From NCBI RefSeq assembly GCF_018101125.2, contig NZ_JAELVF020000002.1:213853-277852 (forward strand): a stretch of DNA of 64,000 nt, in the 5' to 3' direction. The first letter of the stretch is position 1; each line of letters starts with the position of its first letter. Under the pieces are notes generated by a model, which saw nothing but the letters and a program-made list of their open reading frames with translations, ran no database searches and had not been told where the DNA came from. Shown piece by piece: positions 16,280-25,387 of this stretch. A program made the position numbers and the translations under genes. The stretch comes from Streptomyces tardus (lineage in GTDB: Bacteria; Actinomycetota; Actinomycetes; Streptomycetales; Streptomycetaceae).

Positions 16280-17794
16280 TCAGCGCTGCGGCAGCGGGGC
16301 GCCCGGCTCGCTGTGCAGCGGCGCCGCGAGGCCGGCCAGCGCGGACTCCAGGTCCCGCAGATGCACCAGCGCGCGGTCCGCGCCGGGGTGTTGCTGCGGT
16401 ACGCCGGCGAGCCACGTCGGGCGCACCAGCGCCACCGCGCGGTCGCCCTCGCGCACCAGATCCTGCACCGCGGCCTCCACCCGCCAGCAGGCGGCCATCA
16501 GCCGGGCGTCGTGCGAGGCCGACGGGTCGGCGGCGACCTCGGCCAGCCCGTGCACCTGCCGGGCGCAGTCGTCCAGCAGCGCCAGGACCTGACGGGCCCG
16601 CTCCTTGCGGGCGCACAGCGGGTTGAGCGGGTGGACGAGCGGCGCGAGGGAGAGCCGAGCGCGTCCGAGCAGCACCTCCAGCTCGGCGGCCCGGGCGGCC
16701 GGCGCGGCCTCCTCGTCGCCGGAAAGACGCGCGGCGGCCTCGGCGGTGCAGCGCTGCATGCACCGCAGGGCGCGGTGGATCCAGGCGTGGGTGGTCAGGT
16801 GGGTGGTGACCGGCAGTACGCACGCCACCGCCAGCACCGCGGCCAGCGCCCCGACGGTCGTCTCCACCACCCGCAGCGCCAGCAGCCCCGCGTGCAGCGC
16901 GCCCAGCAGCCCGTACAGAACGCTGACCATCAGCGTCACGAAGAACATCATCCAGCTGTAGGAGACCGCCGCCGTGTAGAAGATCCCGAAGACGCAGACG
17001 GCGACCACCAGCACCGTCGGCACCGGGGCGCCGTCGACCGGGAGCGCCACCAGCAGCCCCGCGACAACGCCGCAGGCGGTGCCGAGGAACCGGCGGAACC
17101 CGCGCACCAGCGTCTCGCCGCGCGAGGAGGTGTTGACGAAGATCCACCAGGCGGCGCCGACCGCCCAGTACCACCGCTCCTGGGAGAGCGCCTGGCCGGC
17201 GGCGAGCGCCAGCGCGCAGGCCACCAGCGCCTGGAACGCCTGCCTGGTGGTCGGGCGGCGCAGCCCGCGGCCGGACAGCGGCGAGGGTACGGGCGGCAGC
17301 GGTCGTCCGCGCTCCACGCACCAGAGCCCGAACCGCACCAGGGAGGTCGCGGCCAGCGCGGTCGGCACGGCCACGCAGAGCGCGGCCAGGTCCGCGGGCG
17401 CGGCCCGCAGGAACTGCGCGACGAAGAACATCATGAACGCGAAGATGCCGACCGCGTTGCCCCGCGGACCGAATCTGCGGGCGTACACCGTGAGGAAGAC
17501 GACCACGAGGAAGGCGCCGTCGCGCAGCAGCGGTTGGTCGTGGAGCGAGGCGGCCAGCGCGAGGGAGGCGAGCCCCACCGGCGGCAGCAGCACGGTGGTG
17601 AGCGCCTGGGACCGTACGGTCGGGTCGTTCACCGTGAAGAGCGCCAACAGCGCGGCGACACCGGCGACGACGGCCGACTCCAGGCCGACCCACGGCAGCG
17701 TCGCCGCCACCGCGAGTCCCACGCCCGCCACCGCGCGCAGCGAGGTGCGAAGCCGGACCCTGCCCGGGTCGGGTGCCACGAACATCCGCTTCAC
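16280..17794 (-). CDS. FUSC family (aromatic acid exporter-like) membrane protein
   Basis: About 504 residues with two blocks of transmembrane helices. The N-terminal block includes LRAVAGVGLAVAATLPWVGL, VAGVAALLALFTVNDPTVRS and NAVGIFAFMMFFVAQFL. The second block includes YWAVGAAWWIFVNTSSRGET, FLGTACGVVAGLLVALPV and YSWMMFFVTLMVSVLYGLLG, followed by a cytoplasmic helical tail. This repeats the FUSC arrangement of fusaric-acid-resistance and AaeB-type efflux proteins. The second block's WIFVNTSSRGETLVRGFRRF matches the family's conserved loop. Substrate unknown. The GTG at 17794 is chosen because homology begins near there; ATG at 17785 is an alternative. Confidence 0.8.
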   Translation of the reverse strand: MKRMFVAPDPGRVRLRTSLRAVAGVGLAVAATLPWVGLESAVVAGVAALLALFTVNDPTVRSQALTTVLLPPVGLASLALAASLHDQPLLRDGAFLVVVFLTVYARRFGPRGNAVGIFAFMMFFVAQFLRAAPADLAALCVAVPTALAATSLVRFGLWCVERGRPLPPVPSPLSGRGLRRPTTRQAFQALVACALALAAGQALSQERWYWAVGAAWWIFVNTSSRGETLVRGFRRFLGTACGVVAGLLVALPVDGAPVPTVLVVAVCVFGIFYTAAVSYSWMMFFVTLMVSVLYGLLGALHAGLLALRVVETTVGALAAVLAVACVLPVTTHLTTHAWIHRALRCMQRCTAEAAARLSGDEEAAPAARAAELEVLLGRARLSLAPLVHPLNPLCARKERARQVLALLDDCARQVHGLAEVAADPSASHDARLMAACWRVEAAVQDLVREGDRAVALVRPTWLAGVPQQHPGADRALVHLRDLESALAGLAAPLHSEPGAPLPQR

Positions 17795-17909
17795 AACTGA
17801 CCCACGCCTCCCGGTCCACATCCTGATACAGCAAGAGGAAAGCACCGCTTGTCGGCTACAGCAAAATCCCTCTCCCCTCCCGACCGCCCGGATTGGCATC
17901 CTTGAGCGC

Positions 17910-18686
17910 ATGGCGCACTCCCCCACCCCTGCGGTGATCTTCGACCTGGACGGCACCCTCGTGGACAGCGAACCCCACTATTACGAGGCCGGACGGCTCG
18001 TCCTGGCCCGGCACGGGGTGGCGGACTTCACCTGGCGCGAGCACCAGGAGTTCGTCGGCATCAGCACCCGCGAGACACTCGCCACACTGCGGCTGCGACA
18101 CCGTCTCGCCGCGCCCGTCGAGCAGTTGCTGCGGGAGAAGAACGAGATCTACCTCGACCTCGCCCGGGGCGGCACCGCCGTCTTCCCCGGGATGCGGACG
18201 CTGCTGGAGCGGTTGCACGAGGCGGGCCATCCGCTGATCGTCGCCTCGGGCTCCTCGTTGAGCGCCATCGAGGCCGTGCTCCGGGGCACCGGTCTGCTCC
18301 CGCTGCTGCCCCGGTTCGTCTCGGCCGAGGAGGTGGGCCGCGGCAAACCGGCCCCCGACGTCTTCGAGGAGGCGGCGAGACGGCTGGACGTCCGGCCGGC
18401 GCGGTGTGCGGCGGTGGAGGACGCGGTACCGGGTGTGCAGGCGGCCCGCAGCGCGGGGATGCGGAGGATCGTCGTCCCGTACACGGCGCAGGGACCGGGA
18501 GCAGACGGCTCGGACGCCGCGGCGCCGGAGAGCGGGGCCCCGGGCGGCCCGGCAGAGGGTGCGGTCCCGGGCGGCCGGGCGCCGGGCGGTGGTGTGCGGG
18601 AGAGCTTTCAGGAGCTGGTGTTTCCCGGCGGGCAGCCGGAGTTCGACCCCGACCGCGCGTACGAGTGGCTGCTGCGGCAGGACTGA
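17910..18686 (+). CDS. HAD family phosphatase
   Basis: A 258-residue haloacid-dehalogenase superfamily hydrolase, beta-phosphoglucomutase-like subgroup. Motif I is VIFDLDGTLVDSEP with the nucleophile Asp and acid/base Asp, motif II is ASGSS, motif III is the Lys in GRGKPAPDVF, and motif IV is AVEDAVPGV. A helical cap lies between motifs I and II. The substrate is probably a phosphorylated sugar but is not shown. A Gly/Ala/Pro-rich insert of about 45 residues near the C-terminus (about residues 190-235) is unusual for the family. It is divergent from FUSC. Confidence 0.85.
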   Translation: MAHSPTPAVIFDLDGTLVDSEPHYYEAGRLVLARHGVADFTWREHQEFVGISTRETLATLRLRHRLAAPVEQLLREKNEIYLDLARGGTAVFPGMRTLLERLHEAGHPLIVASGSSLSAIEAVLRGTGLLPLLPRFVSAEEVGRGKPAPDVFEEAARRLDVRPARCAAVEDAVPGVQAARSAGMRRIVVPYTAQGPGADGSDAAAPESGAPGGPAEGAVPGGRAPGGGVRESFQELVFPGGQPEFDPDRAYEWLLRQD

Positions 18687-18732
18687 ACGCGCCACCGAGG
18701 CCCGCCAAGGGGCGGAGAGGGCCGCTGACGGC

Positions 18733-19347
18733 TCAGCGGCTCAGGTACTTGCGCGGGGAGAGGAGCTGGCAGGAGTACACGAAGCGCTCGTTGTTGGTGT
18801 ACGTCGTGTACGAGTTGACGGAGCGCTTGCCGCCGGCGTTGACCGTCACCGAGTTCGGCCGGGTGGCGATGTTCCGCGTCGCGACCGTGGAACTGGCACT
18901 GGTGCCGACCTTGAAGACGACGCTGAAGCTGTAGCGGAAGGACTGCTCGTTCGAGGCGTTCTGGATGTCCACCTCGTACGTCATCCGGCCGGAGTTGCGG
19001 TCGTACTTGCAGACCCCGCCGACGACCTCGCCGGTGGCGTTGGGGTTGTAGGTGGGCGGGGCGGAGGGGCCGCCCGTACCGCCCGAGGAACCGCCCGAGG
19101 AGTAGCCGCCCGTACCGCCCGAGGAACCGCCGGAGGACAGGCCGCCCGAGGAGCCGCCGGTGGCGTCGGGCCGCAGGGAGGGGTCGAGCGAGGGCATGGG
19201 CAGCGTCGGGAGCGTCGACGGCGCCTTCGGCAGATCGCCGCCGCCGCCGAACGCCTTGTCCTTGGGGTCGTCGGCGGCGCAGCCGGAGAGCGCGGCGACG
19301 ACGGCGAGACTGAGCGAGGTGGCACCGATGGCGTGGCGAATACGCAT
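18733..19347 (-). CDS. Secreted lipoprotein with Gly/Ser-rich linker
   Basis: A 204-residue predicted lipoprotein: a short signal peptide ending in LSGC (lipidated Cys at about residue 23), then a linker rich in GGSSGG and GGTGG (about residues 63-95), and a C-terminal domain of about 100 residues with GVCKYDRNSGRMTYEVDIQN and FVYSCQL. The paired Cys residues could form a disulfide. The folded domain looks like a small immunoglobulin-like beta sandwich (FxYSFSVVFKVG), which is inference. No family name recognised. It is convergent with the HAD gene. Confidence 0.75.
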   Translation of the reverse strand: MRIRHAIGATSLSLAVVAALSGCAADDPKDKAFGGGGDLPKAPSTLPTLPMPSLDPSLRPDATGGSSGGLSSGGSSGGTGGYSSGGSSGGTGGPSAPPTYNPNATGEVVGGVCKYDRNSGRMTYEVDIQNASNEQSFRYSFSVVFKVGTSASSTVATRNIATRPNSVTVNAGGKRSVNSYTTYTNNERFVYSCQLLSPRKYLSR

Positions 19348-19694
19348 TGCTGATCCCCCGGAGTGCTGCGCCGCGGGTCGGCGGGCGCAGGTTCAGACGT
19401 TCACGAATGTGGCACGCGCTGTGCGACGACGGCCAGTTGGCGACCGCGCGGTGGCAACTGCTGCACACCACAAGCACCCTAAGGGATGACGTCCGCGCGA
19501 CCCCCGGTCCGCGAAAGGCTTCGGCACAAGCTGTTGCACAGCCGTAGCGGGGCTGTTTCAGGGGAGGTTGGGCCCCCGCCGCCCGATCCCGGACGTCGGC
19601 ATCGGCCTCCCCGCGCAGGTGCGGTCTTGGTACTTTTGACGCTCACCCACCACGCTTCGCACGACTTCGCGCGCACTCCACCATCGGGGGACCA
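19348..19694. other. Divergent promoter region, no gene seen
   Basis: 347 bp between the divergent lipoprotein and the Pro-rich membrane protein. It must hold both promoters. I could not assign clear -35/-10 elements and see no RNA gene. Confidence 0.4.
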
Positions 19695-20291
19695 ATGAGC
19701 CAGCCCTGGCAGCCGCAGCCCAACCAGTACGGACCGCCGCAGCCCCCGCCCGGCTACGGCTACCCGGGCCCCTACCCGCCCCAGCAGCCGATGGGGCCGG
19801 GCTACGGCGGCTACCGCCACCCCGGCTTCCCGCCGCCGCCCCCGCGCGCGAACGGCGGCAAGGCCTTCCTCTTCTCCCTGATCATCGCGGGTGCGCTGAT
19901 GGGCGGCTACGCACTCTTCCTCATCATCAGCTACGAGGACCTCTCCCGCGACAGCCTGCAGATCACTTACCTCGGCCTGGCGGCGACGCTCGCCGTGCTG
20001 ATCGGTCTGACCACCGGCAACATCGCGGGCCGCAGCACCGGTTCGCACATCGGCGGCGCGATCATCGCCACCGCCGCGACCTTCTTCGCGGTGACCAACG
20101 GCTACGTCGCCGTCATCCTGGAGGCGGGCGGCACCGAGCTGCTCGAAGCGATGCTGGAGCACGACGCCGGGGCGCCGGCGGAGTTCTGGTGGGAGCGCCT
20201 GAGCGGCGGAGTCGCACTGATAGGCCTCGCTCTCGCGGGCGGCATCTGCTTCCTGACCGGCCACACGGTCGGCAGGAAGAAGCCCTACTGA
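19695..20291 (+). CDS. Membrane protein with Pro/Gly/Tyr-rich N-terminal tail
   Basis: 198 residues. The first about 52 are a low-complexity tail rich in Pro, Gly, Tyr and Gln (NQYGPPQPPPGYGYPGPYPP), typical of many Streptomyces membrane proteins. Four hydrophobic segments follow: AFLFSLIIAGALMGGYALFL, ITYLGLAATLAVLIGLT, IGGAIIATAATFFAVT and SGGVALIGLALAGGICFL. The loop before the last helix is acidic. No family function is recognised. ATG at 19695 follows GGGGGACCA. Confidence 0.72.
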   Translation: MSQPWQPQPNQYGPPQPPPGYGYPGPYPPQQPMGPGYGGYRHPGFPPPPPRANGGKAFLFSLIIAGALMGGYALFLIISYEDLSRDSLQITYLGLAATLAVLIGLTTGNIAGRSTGSHIGGAIIATAATFFAVTNGYVAVILEAGGTELLEAMLEHDAGAPAEFWWERLSGGVALIGLALAGGICFLTGHTVGRKKPY

Positions 20292-20465
20292 CCGCTCCGG
20301 CCCGTCAACACCCCTGAGGCGAAAGCCCGTTGGACGCCGCCTGCCGCGCACCCCGCCCACCGGGCCGGGACGCACGCGGGCTCGGGCCCCGCGTCGGAGC
20401 GCTCGCCGCCGACGGCCGGGTTCAGAGGCCCGGAACCCCGCGCGGGAGGCTCCGCGCCGGGTGGT

Positions 20466-21686
20466 TCACAGGAAGCGGCGGATGGGACGTACGGCGGCTT
20501 CTCCCAGGCGCTGCTGCAAGGGCCTGCGCTTCCAGCGTCCAGGGGTGATGAGGTCGCCGCCCTGCCAGTCCTCGGTGTAGTGCTCGTCCAGCGTCGCGGT
20601 GAACGTCTCGTCCACCACCGCGAGCATGACCTCCTCGTCGTGCTCGAGCGAGCGGCGGTTGAAGTTGGTGGAACCCACCAGGGAGACGATGCCGTCGATG
20701 GTCAGGACCTTGGTGTGCAGCATGGTCGGCTGGTACTCGGCGAGCCGGACTCCCGCGTCGAGCAGATCCTCGTAGGAGCGGCGGCCACCCAGCTGCGAGA
20801 CGCGTTTGTCCGTGTGCGGGCCGGGGATGAGGATCTCGACCTCGACCCCACGGCGAGCTGCTCGGCACAGCAGCTCAACGAAGAAGTCGTCCGGGGTGAA
20901 GTACGCGGTCGACACGCGCACCCGGTCCCGCGCCGACTCGAGGACGACACGCAGCAGGGTCTGCATGTCCTGCCAGCCGAAGCTCGCCGAGCCGCGGACG
21001 ACCTGGACCACGGACCGACCGGTCGTGTCGTGTTCGATGAAGCGGTCGTTGGCGTCGAAGAGTTCCTGATGGCACTCTGCCCAGTTCTGGGCGAAGGCGG
21101 CCGTGATGCCGTCGACCGCGGGTCCGCGCACCTGGATGTGGGTGTCGCGCCACTCTCCCGGATGACGTGCGTCCCCGCACCATTCCTCGGCGATGCCCAC
21201 CCCTCCGGTGAAGGCCGTGTGCTCGTCGACCACGAGGGCCTTCCGGTGGCAGCGATGGTTCTGCTTGAGCGGGGAGACCCACATCGGCTTGCGGAACCAC
21301 ACCACCTGCACGCCCGCGGCGGCCATCTCGTCTAGCAGGTTCTGCTGGATCGGGCTGCTGCCGAACCCGTCCAGCAGCAGTCGCACGCGTACGCCCTGCC
21401 GGGCTCGTTCGGAGAGGGCGGTGGCGAAGTCCCGGGCGATCTCACCGCGCCAGTAGACGAACGTCATCATGTCGATCGTGTACCGCGCCGACCGGATCGC
21501 TCCGAGCATCGCGGGGAAGATCTCGTCACCGTTGCGCAGTACGCGCAGGTCGTTGCCTTCTGTCGCGGCGATGCCGATCAGCCGTTCCAGACGTCTGCGA
21601 ATCTCCTGCTTCCGCTTCCCGACGTCCATGGCCGAGGGGCCCGGTTCGGCGTCATCGGGAGGGGAGGGCTGCTGCACAACGCTCAT
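20466..21686 (-). CDS. Phospholipase D/cardiolipin synthase family protein
   Basis: A 406-residue soluble PLD-superfamily enzyme with two HKD motifs: HRKALVVDEHTAFTGG in the first half and LHTKVLTIDGIVSLVGSTN in the second, each giving His, Lys and Asp of one half-site. Such enzymes move phosphatidyl groups, as in cardiolipin synthesis, or hydrolyse phospholipids. The N-terminal transmembrane helices of ClsA-type synthases are missing, so it resembles the ClsB/soluble type. The start is the ATG at 21686 near an acidic N-terminus; no good ribosome site is seen. The substrate remains an inference. Confidence 0.82.
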   Translation of the reverse strand: MSVVQQPSPPDDAEPGPSAMDVGKRKQEIRRRLERLIGIAATEGNDLRVLRNGDEIFPAMLGAIRSARYTIDMMTFVYWRGEIARDFATALSERARQGVRVRLLLDGFGSSPIQQNLLDEMAAAGVQVVWFRKPMWVSPLKQNHRCHRKALVVDEHTAFTGGVGIAEEWCGDARHPGEWRDTHIQVRGPAVDGITAAFAQNWAECHQELFDANDRFIEHDTTGRSVVQVVRGSASFGWQDMQTLLRVVLESARDRVRVSTAYFTPDDFFVELLCRAARRGVEVEILIPGPHTDKRVSQLGGRRSYEDLLDAGVRLAEYQPTMLHTKVLTIDGIVSLVGSTNFNRRSLEHDEEVMLAVVDETFTATLDEHYTEDWQGGDLITPGRWKRRPLQQRLGEAAVRPIRRFL

Positions 21687-21898
21687 GGAGGGACCATACG
21701 GTCCCCTCCGGCAGAACGGAGCACCGCCTCGGCTCGGCAGGGGGATCGCCGGAGGACGGGTGACAGCAGAGGCTCAGCGCTCGTTCTTCTTCACCGCGCT
21801 GCCCCGACCGCACGCCGAAAGCCGCGAATCCGCCCGCGCCCGCGGCAAGTCCGTCGGAGCGTGGCGCCGCCGATCCCGAGGTGCCCGCCGCGGCCCCG

Positions 21899-22102
21899 CT
21901 ACCGCGCGACCTCCGCCACCGAGATCGTCGAGGTGGGGCAGACGGCGACCGCCTCGCGCACCGCCCGGTGCCGCTCGGCCGGCGGACGCTCGTCGAGTAC
22001 GAGGACGATGCCGTCGTCCTCCCGCTGGTCGAAGACCTCGGGCGCCACCAGGACGCAGCTGCCGGCGCCGCAGCACCTGTCCTCCTCGACGGTGACCTTC
22101 AT
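21899..22102 (-). CDS. Small P450-type ferredoxin ([3Fe-4S])
   Basis: A 67-residue ferredoxin. The Cys pattern is DRCCGAGSC near residues 9-16, followed by AVAVCPTSTI near the C-terminus. The spacing and the single C-terminal CP are those of Streptomyces [3Fe-4S] ferredoxins that deliver electrons to P450s. The ATG at 22102 is chosen because the family starts MKVTVEEDRC; the frame is open upstream to 22216. It lies two genes downstream of a P450 on the same strand, so the pair probably work together. Confidence 0.88.
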   Translation of the reverse strand: MKVTVEEDRCCGAGSCVLVAPEVFDQREDDGIVLVLDERPPAERHRAVREAVAVCPTSTISVAEVAR

Positions 22103-22212
22103 TGCGTCGACTCCCTTCGTGGTCCTACTGGTTGTGTACGGGCAACGGCCTGCTCCCGTCGCGCCCGGCCTGGACACCGCCGTACGACTGCCGACGGCGG
22201 TGGCGCCCGCCG

Positions 22213-22857
22213 TCACTTCCGCCAGAAGAGGTGGTGTGCCACTCCGCTCGGGCTGGGCACCACCTCAAGGTGGAAACGGTCGAGAAGCTGCTCCGGCGAC
22301 TCCCACAGACGCAGCCCCGACCCCAGGTCCAGTGGCGCGACCGCCACATGCAGGGTGTCGACGAGATCGGCGTCCAGGAACTCCCGCACGGTCGCGACTC
22401 CGCCGCCGAGCCGTACGTCCCGGCCCTCGGCAGCCTCCCGCGCCCGCTCCAGTACAGCCGCCGGTTCGCCGCCGACGAAGTGGAACGTGGTGTCGCCGAG
22501 CGTGAACGAGGGCCGCGGATGGTGGGTCATGACGAACACCGGTGTGTGGAAGGGAGGTTCGTCGCCCCACCAGCCGTGCCACTGGTGGTCCTGCCACGGC
22601 CCTCGCTGCGGCCCGAACTTGTTGCGTCCCATGATCTCGGCGCCGATGCCGCAGGCGAAGTCCCGCGTGAAGCAGTCGTCCAGCCCTCTGCTCCCGCCGG
22701 GCTCGGTGCGCCCCGGCCAGCTCGCCGTGGCGCTCGCCCAGGTGAAGAGCTGCGCCGGATCGACATGTCCGAACGGCCGGTCCAGGCTCTGATCCGCACC
22801 GGCGCCGATCCCGTCGCGGGAGACGGTGAAGTTCTGGACCCGCAGGAGCTGTGCCAC
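22213..22857 (-). CDS. Dihydrofolate-reductase-like (RibD C-terminal domain) protein
   Basis: A 214-residue protein of the DHFR/RibD C-terminal family, with IMGRNKFGPQRG as the NADPH-binding region, VFVMTHHPRPSFTLGDTTFHFV, and RLGGGVATVREFLDADLVD as the glycine-rich cofactor loop. It probably reduces a small carbonyl or pteridine-like substrate with NADPH; the true substrate is unknown. The GTG at 22857 is chosen because AQLLRVQNFTVS is the usual start and GGAGG lies 5 bp upstream. It sits between the P450 and ferredoxin genes in one direction. Confidence 0.8.
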   Translation of the reverse strand: MAQLLRVQNFTVSRDGIGAGADQSLDRPFGHVDPAQLFTWASATASWPGRTEPGGSRGLDDCFTRDFACGIGAEIMGRNKFGPQRGPWQDHQWHGWWGDEPPFHTPVFVMTHHPRPSFTLGDTTFHFVGGEPAAVLERAREAAEGRDVRLGGGVATVREFLDADLVDTLHVAVAPLDLGSGLRLWESPEQLLDRFHLEVVPSPSGVAHHLFWRK

Positions 22858-23014
22858 GTTTTCCTCCAGTGCAGTCGGACGACCGTGTGCAGACTCCCCG
22901 GGCCGCGGCAACTCATCGCCGCAGCCGCGCCGGCATGTGCGAACCACCGCCGCGTTCGTGCGCGCGACACCGTGCACGTCCTGCACGCGACGCGGGCAAC
23001 GCGGCGTACGTCCG

Positions 23015-24232
23015 CTACCAGCGCACGGGCAGCGCACTCAGACCGCCGACACTCAGACCTTCGAGCTTCTCCAACTCCCCCACCGGCACAGCCAGTTCAA
23101 GTGCGGGGATGCGCTGGAGCAGCGTCTCCAGACTGACCTGCAGCTCGGTGCGGGCGAGCGACTGGCCCAGGCAGGAGTGGGGCCCCGCACCGAACGCCAG
23201 ATGCGGGTTGGGGCTGCGCGACAGGTCCATCAGCTCGGGCTTGTCGAAAGCGGTGGCGTCCCGGTTGGCGGAGGACATGTCGCAGAGGACGGTCGTTCCG
23301 GCGGGCAGCGTCCGGCCGCCGATCTCGACCTCCTGGTCCAGATAGCGACGGGCCCCGAACGCGCCCAGGTTGGCGTCGAACCGCAGCGCCTCGTCCGCCG
23401 TCGTCCGCACCAGCGAGGGGTCCGCGAGCAGGCGCTCCCAACGGCTGCGGTCGCTCAGCAACATGGCCATCATCTTGGCGATCATGTTCGCGGTGGTCTC
23501 GTGGCCCGCGACCAGCAGCGCCATACCGGTGAACACCAACTGCTCGTCGCTCATCCCCTCCCCCTCGGCCGCGCTCTCGGCGATCAGCGTGCTGAGCAGG
23601 TCCTCGCCGGGCCGTCGGCGCTTCTCGGAGACCAACTCGGCCATGTACGACGTGAACTCCTCGTGCGCGACAGCGGTCTGCTCCCCGGTGTAGCGCGAGA
23701 CGTTGAGGAAGGAGTCCGACCAGTGCGAGAACCGGTCGCGGTCCTCGGCGGGGGCGCCGAGCAGATCGCAGATGACGTACACCGGCAGCGGAAACCCGAA
23801 GGCGGCCTTGAGATCGGCCGAACTTCCCCGCGCGAGCATCCGGTCGACCAGGAGGTGGGCGGTCCCGGCCATCCCGGGCCGCAGGAGGTTGACGCGCTTG
23901 ACCGTGAAGTACCGGCTCAACAGCCGCCGCCAACGCTGGTGCCCCTCCCCCTTGGCGGGGATCACCGTCGGCGCCCCGTCGGCCGCGATGCCGCCACCGC
24001 CCGGCGGTGCGACGCGCGCGGCGTCGTCCTCGGCGGTGGGCCTGGCGAACCGCTTGTCGGCGAGCAGCGCACGCACATCCGCGTAACGGGTCAGATAGGC
24101 AGCGGTGTCGCCGCTGGGCAGTACGGCGGTGGCCACCGGGCACTGCTCTCTCAGCCGGGCCTGCTCCTGCGGCGGATCGAGCGGCCCGTCGCTGACCAGC
24201 GGCAGCCGAACGGTGTGCTCCTGGGACGTCAT
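23015..24232 (-). CDS. Cytochrome P450
   Basis: A 405-residue bacterial class I P450. It carries the I-helix motif LLVAGHETTANMI, the K-helix ExxR as EALRF, and the haem-binding loop FGAGPHSCLGQSLAR with the Cys ligand. It inserts oxygen into an organic substrate using electrons from a ferredoxin, likely the one at 21899-22102. The ATG at 24232 has GGAGGA at good spacing. A 30-bp inverted repeat at 24356-24385 in the divergent region suggests control by the TetR gene at 24746. The substrate is unknown and no biosynthetic cluster genes are visible around it. Confidence 0.92.
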   Translation of the reverse strand: MTSQEHTVRLPLVSDGPLDPPQEQARLREQCPVATAVLPSGDTAAYLTRYADVRALLADKRFARPTAEDDAARVAPPGGGGIAADGAPTVIPAKGEGHQRWRRLLSRYFTVKRVNLLRPGMAGTAHLLVDRMLARGSSADLKAAFGFPLPVYVICDLLGAPAEDRDRFSHWSDSFLNVSRYTGEQTAVAHEEFTSYMAELVSEKRRRPGEDLLSTLIAESAAEGEGMSDEQLVFTGMALLVAGHETTANMIAKMMAMLLSDRSRWERLLADPSLVRTTADEALRFDANLGAFGARRYLDQEVEIGGRTLPAGTTVLCDMSSANRDATAFDKPELMDLSRSPNPHLAFGAGPHSCLGQSLARTELQVSLETLLQRIPALELAVPVGELEKLEGLSVGGLSALPVRW

Positions 24233-24355
24233 GCGGTTCCTCCGGTGGGGCTGGGGCTGGGCTGGGCTGGGCTGCCGACCGCAGACGCACCTCTGGCATC
24301 GGCGGCGGGCACGGGCGCGTAAGCGGGCACGTGAACGGGAACGGAGGCCGAACCC

Positions 24356-24385
24356 CCTTTTAAATCAAGGCATTTATTTAAAAGG
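24356..24385. promoter_or_regulatory. Inverted-repeat operator between P450 and TetR genes
   Basis: CCTTTTAAAT and ATTTAAAAGG are perfect inverted copies separated by 10 bp, inside a strikingly AT-rich patch of an otherwise GC-rich 513-bp intergenic region. The position, 124 bp upstream of the P450 start and 361 bp upstream of the TetR start, fits an operator for the divergent regulator. The rest of 24233-24745 shows no gene. Confidence 0.6.
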
Positions 24386-24745
24386 CTAGAGCGAGCTGCT
24401 CCACCGTCAAGCAGTCGCATCGGTTTCCGGCCCCGCTTCCGTACGTCCCGCCGACGTTCCCAGTCGGCCGTACGGCGCGCCCCACGGCGCCCGACGTGCC
24501 CCGCCTCCGTGCCGCCGCCCGCCCCTCGCACCCTCGCGCGACCCGCCCCAACGGCTTGTTCACGTCGCCGAGTTCAGCGCGTCGCCAGACCTCCCCCGTC
24601 CGGGGCCAACTGGGGGCAGGACCCGCACACTGCGTAAAATCCACCCGGCACGCGCTCCCCCACAACTGGCGCCGCCGCCCGCGCCAAAGCCTCGACCGCC
24701 CCACCCGGCCGCCACACCACACGTCCGACGACGGAGACCCCCGCC

Positions 24746-25387
24746 ATGACACGGAACGAGCAGGTCGCCGCGACACGCGAAGCCCTGCTGCGGGCCGCGG
24801 AACGGCTCTTCGCCGAACGCGGAGTGCACGCGGTGGCCCACCGTCAGATCAGCGAAGCCGCCGGCCAGGGCAACAACGCCGCCGTCAGCTACCACTTCGG
24901 CACCAAGGCGGACCTGGTCCGCGCCATCGCCCACCGGCACGCCGAGAGCATCGAGCGCAACCGTCAGCGGATGCTCGACACCGAAGGCGAGTTCACCGAT
25001 CTCAGAGGCTGGGTCGCTTTCGCCGTACGGCCGGTGACCGAGCACCTCGACTCGCTCGGCACGCCCAGTTGGTACGGCCGCTTCATCGCCCAGACCACCG
25101 GCGACCCTGCCCTGCGCGCCCTTACCAGCGAGGCATCCTCGGCCGCCTCACCTTTGATGGGCCGTCTCACCGAAGGTCTGAACCGCTGTCTGCCCGACCT
25201 TCCCGCCGAGGTCCACGCCGAACGCGCTGCGATGACGCGCCACTTGATCACCTGCATGGTGGCGGAGCGCGAGCGCGCCCTGGCCGACGACGAGCCGACC
25301 GCCCGCACAAGCTGGCGCACCACCGCCGACGGCCTGATCGACGCGATCACCGCCCTCTGGCAGGCCCTCGCCACCACCGGCGCCTGA
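24746..25387 (+). CDS. TetR family transcriptional regulator
   Basis: A 213-residue TetR-type repressor. The N-terminal domain reads LLRAAERLFAERGVHAVAHRQISEAAGQGNNAAVSYHFGTKADLV, split here at the turn, with a typical helix-turn-helix at about residues 35-54. The C-terminal domain is helical and does not identify the ligand. It is divergent from the P450 operon and the likely binder of the 24356-24385 inverted repeat. ATG at 24746 follows GGAGA at a slightly long distance. Confidence 0.88.
   Translation: MTRNEQVAATREALLRAAERLFAERGVHAVAHRQISEAAGQGNNAAVSYHFGTKADLVRAIAHRHAESIERNRQRMLDTEGEFTDLRGWVAFAVRPVTEHLDSLGTPSWYGRFIAQTTGDPALRALTSEASSAASPLMGRLTEGLNRCLPDLPAEVHAERAAMTRHLITCMVAERERALADDEPTARTSWRTTADGLIDAITALWQALATTGA

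Noticed and set aside
15885..16592. Plus-strand open frame across the lactonase-FUSC gap
   Set aside because: Composition is typical of a GC-rich shadow, it overlaps the FUSC coding region, and no ribosome site or motif is seen.
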